Source: Gloeopeniophorella convolvens (Eukaryota > Basidiomycota > Agaricomycetes > Russulales). From it: a stretch of 64,000 bases of DNA. The stretch spans positions 186,001 to 250,000 of the forward strand of contig WTXD01000018.1 of assembly GCA_022496205.1 (NCBI GenBank), given 5' to 3'. Position 1 is the stretch's first letter. Every line of letters starts with the position of its first letter. Both the position numbers and the translations under genes were made by a program. The notes beneath the pieces were generated by a model, which was given only the letters and a program-made list of their open reading frames with translations, had not been told where the DNA came from and searched no databases. Below are positions 46,601 to 57,290 of the stretch, in pieces.

Positions 46601-48440
46601 GCACAGGACTGCACTCCAGGCAGCGTTGATGGAAGGCAGGCTCGACGTCATCAAGCTACTGCTAGATCGCGGCGCCGATATCAACGTGCCAGGTCACGAG
46701 TATGGGACGGTGTTCCACACAGCGGCAATACGAGGCATGCTTGACGTCGTCGGGCTGCTGCTAGACCGCGGTACAGATGTCAACACCCAGGGCGGCGAGT
46801 ACGGCACTGCCCTTCTGGCAGCGTCGGCAGGAGGCAAGACCGACATCGTCAAGCTTCTGCTGGACCGCGGCGCCGATGTCAACACCCAGGGCGGCGACCA
46901 CGGGACTGCACTCTACGTGGCGTCAGTGAAAAGCAAGCTCGATGTTGTCAAGCTTCTGCTAGACCGCGGCGCCAATGTCAACATTCGGGGCGGCAATCAC
47001 GAAACTGCGCTCCAGGCAGCGTTGATGGAAGACAGGCTCGACGTCGCCCAGCTACTGCTAGATCACGGTGCTGATGTCAACATACCAAATCGCGAGGATG
47101 GGAATATGCTCCACGTAGTGTCGATGCGAGGCAGGCTTGACGGCGTCAAGCTGCTCCTAGACCGCGGCATCGATGTCAACACCCAGGCGGGCAAGTACGG
47201 CACTGCGCTCCAGGCAGCGTCTGCGGGAGGCAAGACTGACGTCGTCAAGCTTCTGCTGGACCGCGGCGCCGATGTCAACACCCATGGCGGCGTCCACGGG
47301 ACTGCACTCTACGCAGCGTCAGTGAAAAGCAAATTCGATGTTGTCAAGCTTCTGCTTGACCGCGGCGCCGATGTCAACATCCAGAGCGGCGAGTACGGCA
47401 CTGCGCTCCAGGCAGCCTCGGCGGGAGGCAAGACCGACATCGTCAAGCTTCTGCTGGACCGCGGTGCCGGTCTCAACTATCGCGGGGACGGGAATATGCT
47501 CCACATAGCGTCAATGGAAGGCAGGCTTGACACCGTCAGGCTGCTGCTAGACTGCGGCACCGATCCCAACATACAGGACGGCGAGTATGGGACCGCACTC
47601 CAGGCAGCGTTGGTGCGAGGCAGGCTCAAAGTCGTCGAACTTCTGCTGGACCGCGGCGCCGATGCCAACATCCAGGGCAGCGGGTACTACAAGACTGCAC
47701 TCTATGAAGCGTTGATGGAAGGCAGGCTCGACGCCGCCAAGCTACTGCTTGATCACGGTGCCGACGTCAATGTACCGAATCGCGAGCACGGGAATGTGCT
47801 TCACATAGCGTCGATGCGAGGCATGCTTAACGTCGTCAAGCTGCTCCTAGACTGCGGCACTAGTGCCAACATCCGGGGCGGCAGGTACGGCACTGCGCTC
47901 CAGGCAGCCTCGGTTGAAGGCGAGCTCGACGTCGTCCAACTACTGCTACACCGCGGCGCCCATGTCAACATCCAGGGCGGCGAGTACGGAACTGCGCTCT
48001 ACGCAGCGTCAATGCGAGGCAGGCTCGGTATCGCCAAGCTGCTGCTAGACCACGGAGCCGACGTCAACGTCCAGTGTGGCGAGTCGGGGACTGCGCTCCA
48101 TGCAGCGGCGCTACACAACAGACTTGATGTCGTGAAGCTGTTACTGAACCGCGGTGCCGACATCAACGTTCAGGGCGGAGAGTATAGGACAGCGTTGATA
48201 GGGACATCGTTCAGAGGGGATGTGGGCGTTGTAAGACACCTTCTAAAATGCGGTGCAGACGCAAGTATAAGGAGCGAGGAGTACGGTACCGCTCTGGAAG
48301 CAGCGAAAGCCAGCAACTGGGGGATGAGTGAGCAGAAGCGCGCCGCCATCGTAGATTTACTCTCAAGCACTGTACGAACTACACGTTCAAAACCACGCGC
48401 CAAGAGATCAGGACCAAGCAACTCACGTCCTTCAGATTAG
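43659..48440 (+). CDS. NLR2: Goodbye-NACHT-ankyrin receptor
   Basis: Eight exons (43659-43946, 44001-44051, 44121-44334, 44376-44558, 44618-44788, 44841-44865, 44921-45517, 45569-48440) give 1466 aa, with all phases matching NLR1 and NLR3. The Goodbye-type domain (SHYQQLFTEVLKEYKKKTGK) is followed by a helical linker and the NACHT module. This has GKPGAGKT at about residues 301-308, YFYCDFRD, Walker B VVDALDE and TSRPEEDI. About 20 ankyrin repeats follow from residue ~755. The repeats are more diverse than in NLR1. Types alternate, for example TALQAASAGGKTDIVKLLLD with TALYAASVKSKFDVVKLLLD. One repeat (GLNYRGDGNMLH) has lost a few residues in frame. It is likely a cytosolic STAND sensor. Ligand and output are unknown. 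Confidence 0.93.
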
Positions 48441-48960
48441 GTGAGAGCTCCACTGTGCGGCGGCATCCATGATATGATACTGATTGCGACGGCTGAGTAT
48501 GTAGCACTATGATGGAACAACATACATGCTGGCCCGTGCTTATCATTTACAGTCACGGTATATCAAAGTTCGTAGCTCGTATTTTCGTCTCCGTAACGGT
48601 GTAGCAGGGCACGAGGAAGTGGATCGGGATCAAAGTATCATGTACGATTACGGTGCACCCCCTAGGCTTATGATTTTTCGCGCTAGAATGTCTTTCGGTC
48701 GAGCTATGATGATGTGTTTTGGAAACAGCGATGTGCGCATTTTGTTGCGGCGTAGCTATGACATAACCGGAGTCAAAAGGGCGGACCTTCCAACGCTGCG
48801 CAATCCGTTGACCTTGCACCATGCGTGGAGGTACGGCCTAGCAGAGGACACGCCAATCAGTACCAGCCCTATTAAGGCAGAAAAAAGACGTACCGCGAGT
48901 TGAAATCAGCGCGAGATGGCACCGCGTCCACTAGGGAGGGAGCTACGACTGATCTATGTC
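48441..48960 (+). other. Conserved 3' flank of NLR2
   Basis: It matches the 3' flank of NLR1 on the other arm, including the stretch TTAAGGCAGAAA...GACG...ACCGCGA near 48875 and CACTAGGGAGGG near 48928. Noncoding. Confidence 0.75.
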
Positions 48961-48999
48961 CGATATCCTCATCTTATCTCTGTTCGACGATCATGATTC

Positions 49000-49530
49000 C
49001 AACACCGTAAGCCTGTCGGGTGCCCCCAGACGTTTACTCGCTGAGCAAGGGGCGACAGTAGAGCCGGGGACGGAGAAACGTCGGAACAGGGTACTACCTC
49101 ATATAAGGATTCGACCGTCTATCCCAGGCATGATCTAGGATGGACAAATATCCACACGGCGCGAAGGGCAGTGGTGGAACGCACAGTGGACAACTCGTAT
49201 TACCAGCCCTCTGTATTCCCCGGCCACATCAGTCGAAGTGTCAGGGCGTAGCCGGGTGAGAGCACAGACCGGTGAAAGAGTCAGCTTACGAATCCAGGCG
49301 ACGAAGACAAGAATAATATACACCTCAGTACTCTGCAATTTCCTAGTGACATTTTCGCAATGGACCTTTTCATTCCGATGCCGTGATTATGAGCGTCTCC
49401 TTGTTGGCTCCCTGGGCATGGACCCGCGCTCAACACTCCCCTCGTGGCTCCGGACTCTGCATACGTGCATACTTCAACTTCAACCTTACATCGGTTCATC
49501 TCCAACTTGTGCGATTGTGCATGAATAGCT
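49000..49530 (+). repeat. Repeat R, copy in module 3
   Basis: This is a shorter, colinear copy of 40255-41320, sharing TTTACTCGCTGAGC, CACCTCAGTACTCTG and GACCTTTTCATTC. Confidence 0.8.
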
Positions 49531-49733
49531 GAGGGAAGATGACAGGTGTGCGCTGAGTAGTTTAATTTGAGGGCCGTGGCTCAAGCGTTCATTGCGGTCA
49601 CGGGGTTTCGGAGAAACCGTTGCACGCTGTGGATTCGCGCTTCTCACTGGCAACACTGGCACGTCCACGTCAGCTTCGACGCACCAATGCACATCCTGAT
49701 CATCAACTTGCATATAACACCCTTTGATTCTGC

Positions 49734-50005
49734 TTTGTCTCATTTTCCCCGAATATGACACCGCCTGTCTCCACACGTCCTTCCCCCGAACATGGGCCCT
49801 CCCCCGCGCTAGCCCGTACATATTCCACATCCATATCTTCACTGCCATCACCGTCATCACCTGCACCACGTCCCCCAGAGCACTACACCCGGAAGCACCT
49901 CAACACTCTCGACCCGGACCGCTTCCAGCCTTCTGATCTCATCGGCCTCTCCCCTCGCTATACTGCTGGTCCCTGAACTGCGCCTCGCAACCCATATGAA
50001 GCGCC
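49734..50005 (+). pseudogene. Gene-B 5' fragment E
   Basis: The start codon is TTG at 49734 where D has ATG. The homologous frame reads SSLPSPSSPAPRPPEHYTRK and LNTLDPDRFQPSDLIGL, ends at CATATGAAGCGCCCGAGA, and joins Clp1-like upstream DNA exactly as in fragment C. Confidence 0.8.
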
Positions 50006-50330
50006 CGAGAATTTTTGCAATGCTTTCTTCAGCGGTTCGCGCCGTTCGCAACCCACCACGAAGGAGGCACGGCGCGACGATTTGGAGGAGTCGCTTGCGT
50101 GCGTAGTACTAGCGCTGGGGATGGCGCCGCAATATTTCTCCATGGCATGAGACATGAAGAACACCCAAAAGCGCGCAACGTGCACCTGCCCTCGTCGTTC
50201 CCCTTCCAGCCCGCTCCCTCTCCATCCTATTCGTTCCTTACATTTAAGCGTCACCACCTGCTCCTCCTCTCTCTGCTCAGGGAGCATTCACTTCTCATAT
50301 CATATCCTCGGTACGACCGCCTTACACACC

Positions 50331-51251
50331 ACGTTCCACGTCGTCACACGCTCTACTTCGCAGGAGCAGCCTTACGATACGTGCAAGCATTAGCATGCTG
50401 CTACGCTCTTCCCCTGCCTCCAGCTGACCTGCACCCTCAACCGCCCCGCGTTCGTCGAGGTGCAGTACGACGCGATCCTCGCCGTGGAGCCCAACGTCGG
50501 ACAGGTCCCTTTCGAATACATCCGCGAGGGCCTCCACGCGCGTGGAGAAGAGTGCGTGTACACACACATTATTTGTCCTTTGCGCAGCGGGCTGACACGC
50601 GTCCTTGCTCCCACAGACTCATGGCGTCGCTCAAAACCCTCGCAGCTCCCGTGCCCGCGCCTCCCCGCATCATTCGACATCATGCCCACCCATGGCACCG
50701 CGCCCCCCGCCGCACATCCTCGCCGTGCACTCCAGCCCTTCGTCCAAGCACCCCGTCCCGGACGCCGCCTTCCTCGTCCCGACGCACCACATCGTGCTCG
50801 CGGCGCACTGCGCCCACATCCCGCGCCTCCCCGTCTCGCACGCGCAGCCGCGCCCCGGCGGCGCACTCGCGCTCCCCGCGGTGCCGCTCGTCATGCCGAG
50901 GCTGAAACGTTCGTGCCGCTGCACGCGTTCCTCGTCGCGCACTGCGCGAGCCGGCTCGTCGGGGTGTTGCTGCCGCTCCCGCCCGCGATGCTTGTACCTG
51001 CGCGGGTGAGCGGCAGCGCCGCGGCGGGCTCGCTCTCGGCGCTGTCGGCGTTGTAGACGGCGGCGTACCTCGCGGCGGACGCGGCGGGCAGCAAGATGAG
51101 CGCGCTGATGGCGCTCACGCGGCATGTCACGGGCGTGTGGCGGAATGCGTGCGCGCTCGGCGTGTTTGACCGGGATCTGTGGGCTGCGCTCGACTGGACG
51201 TGGGAGGTGCTGCTTGGCGCGATGAACATGGTCGCGGCGGGCACCCACTGA
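50331..51251 (+). pseudogene. Clp1-like copy 4 (broken mosaic)
   Basis: The start codon is ACG at 50331, as in copy 1. Exon 1 ends at 50551 and exon 2 starts at 50617. A deletion in the LMASLN segment shifts the frame. A further two-base loss in the PLVVPQAEAF region (MPRLKRSC here) shifts it again. A TAG at about 51054 interrupts SALSAL. From about 51090 on it is almost identical to intact copy 2 (WRNACALGVFDRDLWAALDW). The 5' half, including the intron, is closest to copy 1. Confidence 0.87.
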
Positions 51252-52008
51252 TTCGCGCTGGGCGCCGCATGCCACTCCATCCATCCATCATCGTCATCAT
51301 CCGCCACTACTCTGCCACCACCACCACCACCACCACCATCCCGGGTCTGGATATCCGATCTAGACGCGCCTTCTTGGCTCGCCCCCTCCTCGATCTTCTC
51401 TCTGCTTCTGTTTTCTGTTCATGGGACGACGCGCCGCCACGGTCGGCGCGATGGACTCGCATGTGCACTGAATCTGCTGTATCTCTAGCTCGTTACCCCC
51501 CACCACGCTACCGGATATACCTCCGCGCGGGCACTGCCTGCCACACACCCCCCACTTACTATTCCTACCTACTTGGCCAGCCTTAATTCGCGTTTTGATC
51601 TTCCACGCCTACCCCGCACGTTAATTTATCTTCGTGTATTGACCCGCGCAAATAAAGCAAAGCAGCACTGTGTATCTTTGGTTTCCTTTTCTGTGCGTTG
51701 TCATCATCGTCGCGTGCCTTGTTCTGTGTGTGTGTGCGTGTGTTCAGAAGCTGCACCGCGAGTTCCTCTGGGTTTCCGAGCGCCACTCGCTCCGCGGTTC
51801 AGCCAGGCGAACCCAGTAGCTGCGATACTTGGGTTTGGTGCATGCATGATGGAATGCCGGGTGCGGGATAGGAACAAGGGCGCCGCCGTACGTGATCTAA
51901 TGCCAGCTTGTGTTCTTTCTTCAGCAGAAGCATGCCATTTTTGGCCGACTGGGTCAGGATTATCTAGGTCGATAGATCTGGCCTGTGTGGAGGCTTCAAA
52001 GTGGTGGG
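51252..52008 (+). other. Clp1-like 3' flank of copy 4
   Basis: 51252-51830 is almost the same as 38931-39500, differing by a few substitutions and a longer CCACCA run. The rest has no recognised feature and leads to the transposon. Confidence 0.75.
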
Positions 52009-52010
52009 TA

Positions 52011-52708
52011 CTATGCCTAACCGGGAAGTGGACACCACCAGGAAGTGGTTATTTTGCAAAGATAGACTCCGCACGCAGCAACGGCTGCATAGAATTCGCC
52101 GATATTTTTATCCAATGAGTTCATATATCCGTTCTACATGCTTGCGAAGTTTGAAGCCGATTGAGCTGCTGGATGATGCTAGAGAAATCGGTACTTCTGG
52201 GACACTGATGTGGACAGCTGCCAATCCTCTAAGAACGAGGGAAAAAATAGCTTATACACCATGAAACTTGGCATTCACAGCACACTTATACATATCCACT
52301 GCATTCCCAAGTTTTGTATCATTCACATGGGTAGAACACCATCTGCGAGAGCTTTCCCTCCGGAGGGGCTCTAAGCGTGACAGAGGAGATTAAAGCTCCG
52401 CTGCCGGAGCGCGTGAACAACGCGTTGCGCGAGTGTGCATCAGTGGGTTCTGGTCCATGATAAGATTGAATCTATGATCCCGGCAAGCGTGACAATCCGT
52501 GACAAGCGCGCACTCCTTGCGGGCACTTTTCTCTCGACTTCGGCTTTGCTCTGGCACGCTCAGATCTCAACGAATAAATCTAAAACTTGATAGGTACATA
52601 GAAAACATATCAAGGAATATATATGCGAAGTTTCAAGAGATTTGGTTAAGGAAAACCCCAAGATTACCAGGAAGTGAACATTTGTGTCCACTTCCCGGGT
52701 AGGCATAG
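52011..52708. mobile_element. Nonautonomous Tc1/mariner-type element (MITE) upstream of NLR3
   Basis: The left end CTATGCCTAACCGGGAAGTG (52011) is matched on the other strand from 52708 by CTATGCCTACCCGGGAAGTG. Both continue with GACAC, giving 25 or so near-identical terminal bases. Both ends are flanked by TA (52009-52010, 52709-52710), the Tc1/mariner target duplication. A CAGGAAGTG motif also recurs just inside both ends. The 698-bp interior encodes no transposase. It ends 187 bp before the NLR3 ATG. Confidence 0.87.
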
Positions 52709-52895
52709 TATTGAGAGCGCGAACTTGCAGTGTATTACGTAAAGCATGTCACCCGTCTCGAATGAAGGCCGCTTGAAAGTTGAAAGACTAAAGACTGGCC
52801 TCCGAATGGGAGGCCCTATAGTACGTAGCACTGGCGCCACCCCGAGGCCCAACTCATTCCAGCCCATTCCGACTCCCCTCCCACAGAACGGCTCC

Positions 52896-55800
52896 ATGTC
52901 TGCTACCGTGGCATCCGGCGCGTCCGGTTATCAACAACTATTTACTGAGGTCTTGAAGGAGTACAAGAAGAGGACAGGAAAGGATCCCACGGGCCATGCG
53001 CTCGTCGCTCAGCTTCGCGATTGCGTGTCCCCGGACGATGTCACTGCTTTGCTTCGGAAACAAGCGGAAGAGATAGATGAAGCGCATAGAGCTAGTTGGA
53101 GGGGGCAGCTATCTGAGAGGATTGCACCGATCGCCAGAGTGATCCGTCCACTCTGCGATGCGGCGGGCAAGGCGGCCGGACTTGTGCGTCCACGCATATC
53201 GATGGTCTCTAGATGCTCGCTGAGATTACCTTAGGGATTCAAACCTGGAGAAGCGATTTTCGGCGGGATCGGCATCATTCTTGCGGTGCGTGTCGTCATC
53301 GTCATCCCTTCTATCAGCGTTTCTGACGCCCCGGCTTGCTGATTATGTCCCTAGGTTCCGGAGAACCATGTGAAGAACCATCGAGCACTGTTGCAGTGGT
53401 TTGAACAAATGGGACGTTGCCTTAGACGCCTCGAGATCCTTATAGTTCCAGGGGATGTTTTATTCGACGACACGATGACAGAGATCGTAGTGGGTATTTT
53501 GATGGAGTTGATTCGCATACTCGCGATCCTTTCGCAGAAGATTGGTATCATCGATGGTTGGATACGTGAGTTCGCTCGTTCTCGCGGACATTAGCTGTAG
53601 CTCAAGGCAGCACGATAGCCAAGGCAAAGCGCCGCTTCAAGAAGGGCATTGCGGCGTTATCCGGGGACGACGACATTGGTAATGCACTGCGGAAATTGGA
53701 TCGCCTCACCAAGGAGGAGAATCTCATGGTCACGGCGTTAGCGAGTCGCGACATCGCCATAGTCAAGCGTGAGCAAGAAAGGCAAGAGCGTATGTTTCCA
53801 TTCTTCCACATATAAAGCATTCCGCCTGACGTACCTCTGAAGGCATGCAGCAGGCAGGGCGGTACCGAACGTGGCTTTCTGTTCCAAACTGTTCTACAAA
53901 TCAAGTCATTGCGTCGGAAGCACGCCACTCCGACACGTCCATGTGGCTTGTCCGCGGCGACCTATACGAAGCTTGGAGGAGAGGGGGCGCACTACTCTGG
54001 ATCACTGGCAAGCGTATGTCCCATTGCGTGGAGCTTCTCGAATGGAATTGACTTGTTTTATCCGAAGCGGGAGCAGGGAAAACTGTACACTGGTAGGCCG
54101 TGCTTTGAACATGTAGCCGCCTGTTTCCTCTCTAACGTGATCACTAGCTCCACTGTCATCAACGATTTGGAGTCACTGCTGCGTTGCGGCGGATCTCAAG
54201 CTGCACTCGCGTACTTCTACTGCGATTTCCGGGACACTCAAAAGCAATCCTATCGCAGTCTTCTTTCTTCTTTGCTGGTAGATCTCTCCACCCAATCAGA
54301 TGCATCCGACAATATGCTTCGCGAGCTCTATTCGAAACACGGAGATGGTTCGCGGGACCCCACAGACGACGATCTCGCGCAGTGTTTGAAGGGGATGCTC
54401 AGACAGTCAGGTGGTACTCAGTACATTGTCGTGGATGCGTTAGACGAAATGCCGAACTATGGTCTATCGTCCTCACGCAGGAAGACCCTGGGGCTCGTGA
54501 AGGACCTCATCGACTTGGGGCTCCCGGACTTGCGGATCTGTGTTACGAGTCGTCCTGAGGAGGACATCAGCCGAGTCCTACGGACATTGGCGTCTCAGCG
54601 AGTGGTCCTCGAGGAGCAGCAGGAGCATCGGGACGATATCACTCGGATGATCCGGTCGGTCATCGAGTCTCACGAGAAGATGCAAGGATGGGCAGAGGCT
54701 ATGAAGGAAGAGGCCATCGAAGCGTTGTCGAGCAAGGCAGATGGAATGTCAGTGGTCGTGCGGAATTGTTGAATCAGGATTGACTCGGTGCATGCGCAGG
54801 TTCCGATATGTGTCCTGCCAACTCGAGACGCTATGCGAATGTCCCCCAGCGAAGATCCATTCTACTCTCGGCGCACTCCCCAGTACTCTCTATGCGACTT
54901 ACGAGTCGACGCTGGGGCGGATCAGCGAGGAGAAGTGGGAGCACGCCCATCGGATATTCCAATGCCTATCGTTCTCATGGCGTCCACTTGGCGTGGAGGA
55001 GCTTGCGGATATCCTTGCAATCGACCTCAGAGAGGACATCCCGGCCTACCGCAGAGATTGGCGGTCGGAAAATCCAGAAAGCGCCATTCTATCCACATGT
55101 CCTGGAAGTTTCATTCAAATCGTCAACCCCGAAGATCATCATGAACGAGCTCGGGTTCAATTCACGCACTTCTCGGTCAAGGAGTTTTTGATATTCAAAG
55201 ACATCGTGAATCCAAGGCCTCAGATCTCTCGTTTCCACGTCCTCCCAGAGTCCTCTCACGCGGTCCTGGCGAAGTCATGCCTAGGCATCCTACTCCAGCC
55301 CCTGGGGAACGCCAATGGTGCAGAAGGCATCCGCAACCGCCCCTTTGCCATGTATGCTGCCACTTATTGGGTCGGACATGCACGGTTCGAGAGCGCGTCC
55401 TCCCCAATTCTGGATGCCATCGGGCTCATGCTCAACCCGGCCCAACCCTACCTCGTAGGGTGGCGCTCGTTAACCGAGCGCTACACACGATCCGGATCTT
55501 CTTGGTACCGCAGTTTGGTACTACCCAGTGATGCAAGGACCACTCTGTACTGTGTTGCATTCCTTGGTCTTCATCGGCTTTTCGATCATCTGCCTGCACT
55601 AGAGCTTCAAGACATTAATGCGATCGGCGGTGAAGCAGGAACTGCACTCTCTGCGGCGTCGCTCCAAGGTCACTTTGAGGCTGTACAAGAGCTCCTTGGC
55701 CGTGGCGCTGACATCAACGCTCGAGGCGGCAAGTACGGGAGTGCGCTCTACGCAGCATCGGTGGAAGGCAATCTCGACGTCGCCAAGCTTCTCCTAGACC

Positions 55801-56792
55801 ACGGCGCCTATGTCAACGTTCAGGGCGGCAGGTACGGAACTGCGCTCCAGGCAGCCTCGGTGGAAGGCAAGCCCGACACCGTTAAGCTGCTGCTGGATCG
55901 CGGCGCCGATGTCAACATCCAGGGGGGCGAATATGGGACTGCGCTCTACGCGGCGTCGATGCGACGCAGTCTTGATGTCGTCAAGCTACTGCTGGATCAC
56001 GGCGCCGACGTCAACTTGCCGGGTCGCGAGTACGGGACTGTGCTCCACACAGTATCGATGCGAGGCAGGCTTGACGTCGTCAAACTGCTGCTAGACCGCG
56101 GCACCGATGTCAACATCCAGGGCGGCGAGTACAGGACCGCGCTCCAGGCAGCCTCGGTGGAAGGAAAGCTCGACATCATCAAGCTGCTGCTAGACCGCGG
56201 CGCCGATGTCAATATCCAGGGCGGCGAGTACGGGACTGCGCTCTGCGCAGCGTCGGCGGAAGGCAGGCCCGACATTGTCAAGCTACTACTAGATCGCGGC
56301 GCCGATGTCACCGTGCCGGGTCGCGAGTATGGGACTGTGCTCCACATAGCATCGATGCGAGGCAGGCTTGACGTCGTCAAATTGCTGCTAGACCGCGGCA
56401 CCAACGTCAATATCCAGGGCGACGAGTACGGGACCGCGCTCCATGCAGCGGCGCTGAGCAGCGGGCTTGGTGCCGTGAAGCTGTTATTGGACCACGGTGC
56501 CGACGTCAATGTCCAGGGCGGCAAGTACAGGACAGCGTTGATAGGGGCATCGCACGAGGGCAATGTGGGCGTCGTGAGACTCCTTCTCGACCGTGGTGCA
56601 GACACAAGTATAAGAAGCGAGAAGTACGGCACTGCTCTGGAAGCAGCGAAAGCCAGTGATCGCCCTCGGATGCGTTGGGATGAGCGGAGGCGCGCCGCCA
56701 TTTTAGGGTTACTCTCAAACACCGTACGAACTGCAAGCGGGGCCACTCACCGGCGGGAGAGCGGAACCAATCAACCAAGTCTTCCAGACTAG
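52896..56792 (+). CDS. NLR3: Goodbye-NACHT-ankyrin receptor
   Basis: Eight exons (52896-53183, 53235-53285, 53355-53565, 53607-53789, 53843-54013, 54068-54092, 54148-54747, 54800-56792) give 1173 aa, with the same phases as NLR1 and NLR2. The Goodbye-type domain (GYQQLFTEVLKEYKKRTGKD), GKPGAGKT, VVDALDE and TSRPEEDI are all present. About 11 ankyrin repeats plus a cap start near residue 755, the shortest array of the three. Repeats come in larger period-3 sets (TALQAASVEGK, TALxAASMRR, TVLHxxSMRGRLDVV), as if a three-repeat unit had been duplicated. The ATG is chosen by alignment with NLR1 and NLR2. An in-frame ATG at 52746 would add 50 residues but lies 38 bp from the transposon end. Confidence 0.93.
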
Positions 56793-57290
56793 GTGAGGGC
56801 CCCCTATGCGGTACCCGGGATATGGTGCTGACTGCGACGGCCGAGTAGCACCGTGGTGGAATGATACGTGCTAGGCCCCGCGTTTGCAGATGACTGCATA
56901 TCGTGAGCTCAGTAGGTAACAGCCAACGCTCGCAGCCGGTGTTCTCGTCTCCATAGCTGTAGCACGGAACGAGGAAGTGAACCGGCGCCAAAGTAGTATG
57001 TACGGGTACTATGCACTCCTGGGCTTACGATGCTTCGCACCAAAAGGTCTTTCGGTCGAGTTAGGATGACATTTCTGGAGAATGTGATGTGATGCGAGTT
57101 TTGTCGGCAGCGCGTCGCGCCACGTACTAGACACTGCTGGAATCACAAGCACGAACCACTCAGCACCGCGCGATCTGTTGGCCTTGCACCAAGCTTACTG
57201 GCTTTCCATACGTGCATACTTTAGTCTCAGGCCTTGCATCATTCGTTTCCAACATGCGCCGTCGTGCATAAGTAACTGAGAGAGGTGCGC
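56793..57290 (+). other. NLR3 3' flank plus remnant of repeat R
   Basis: 56793-57195 resembles the 3' flanks of the other NLRs (TTTCGGTCGAG near 57050). 57195-57290 matches the gene-B-proximal end of repeat R (CCATACGTGCATACTT, GTGCATAAGTAACTGAG). The island ends here. Confidence 0.7.
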
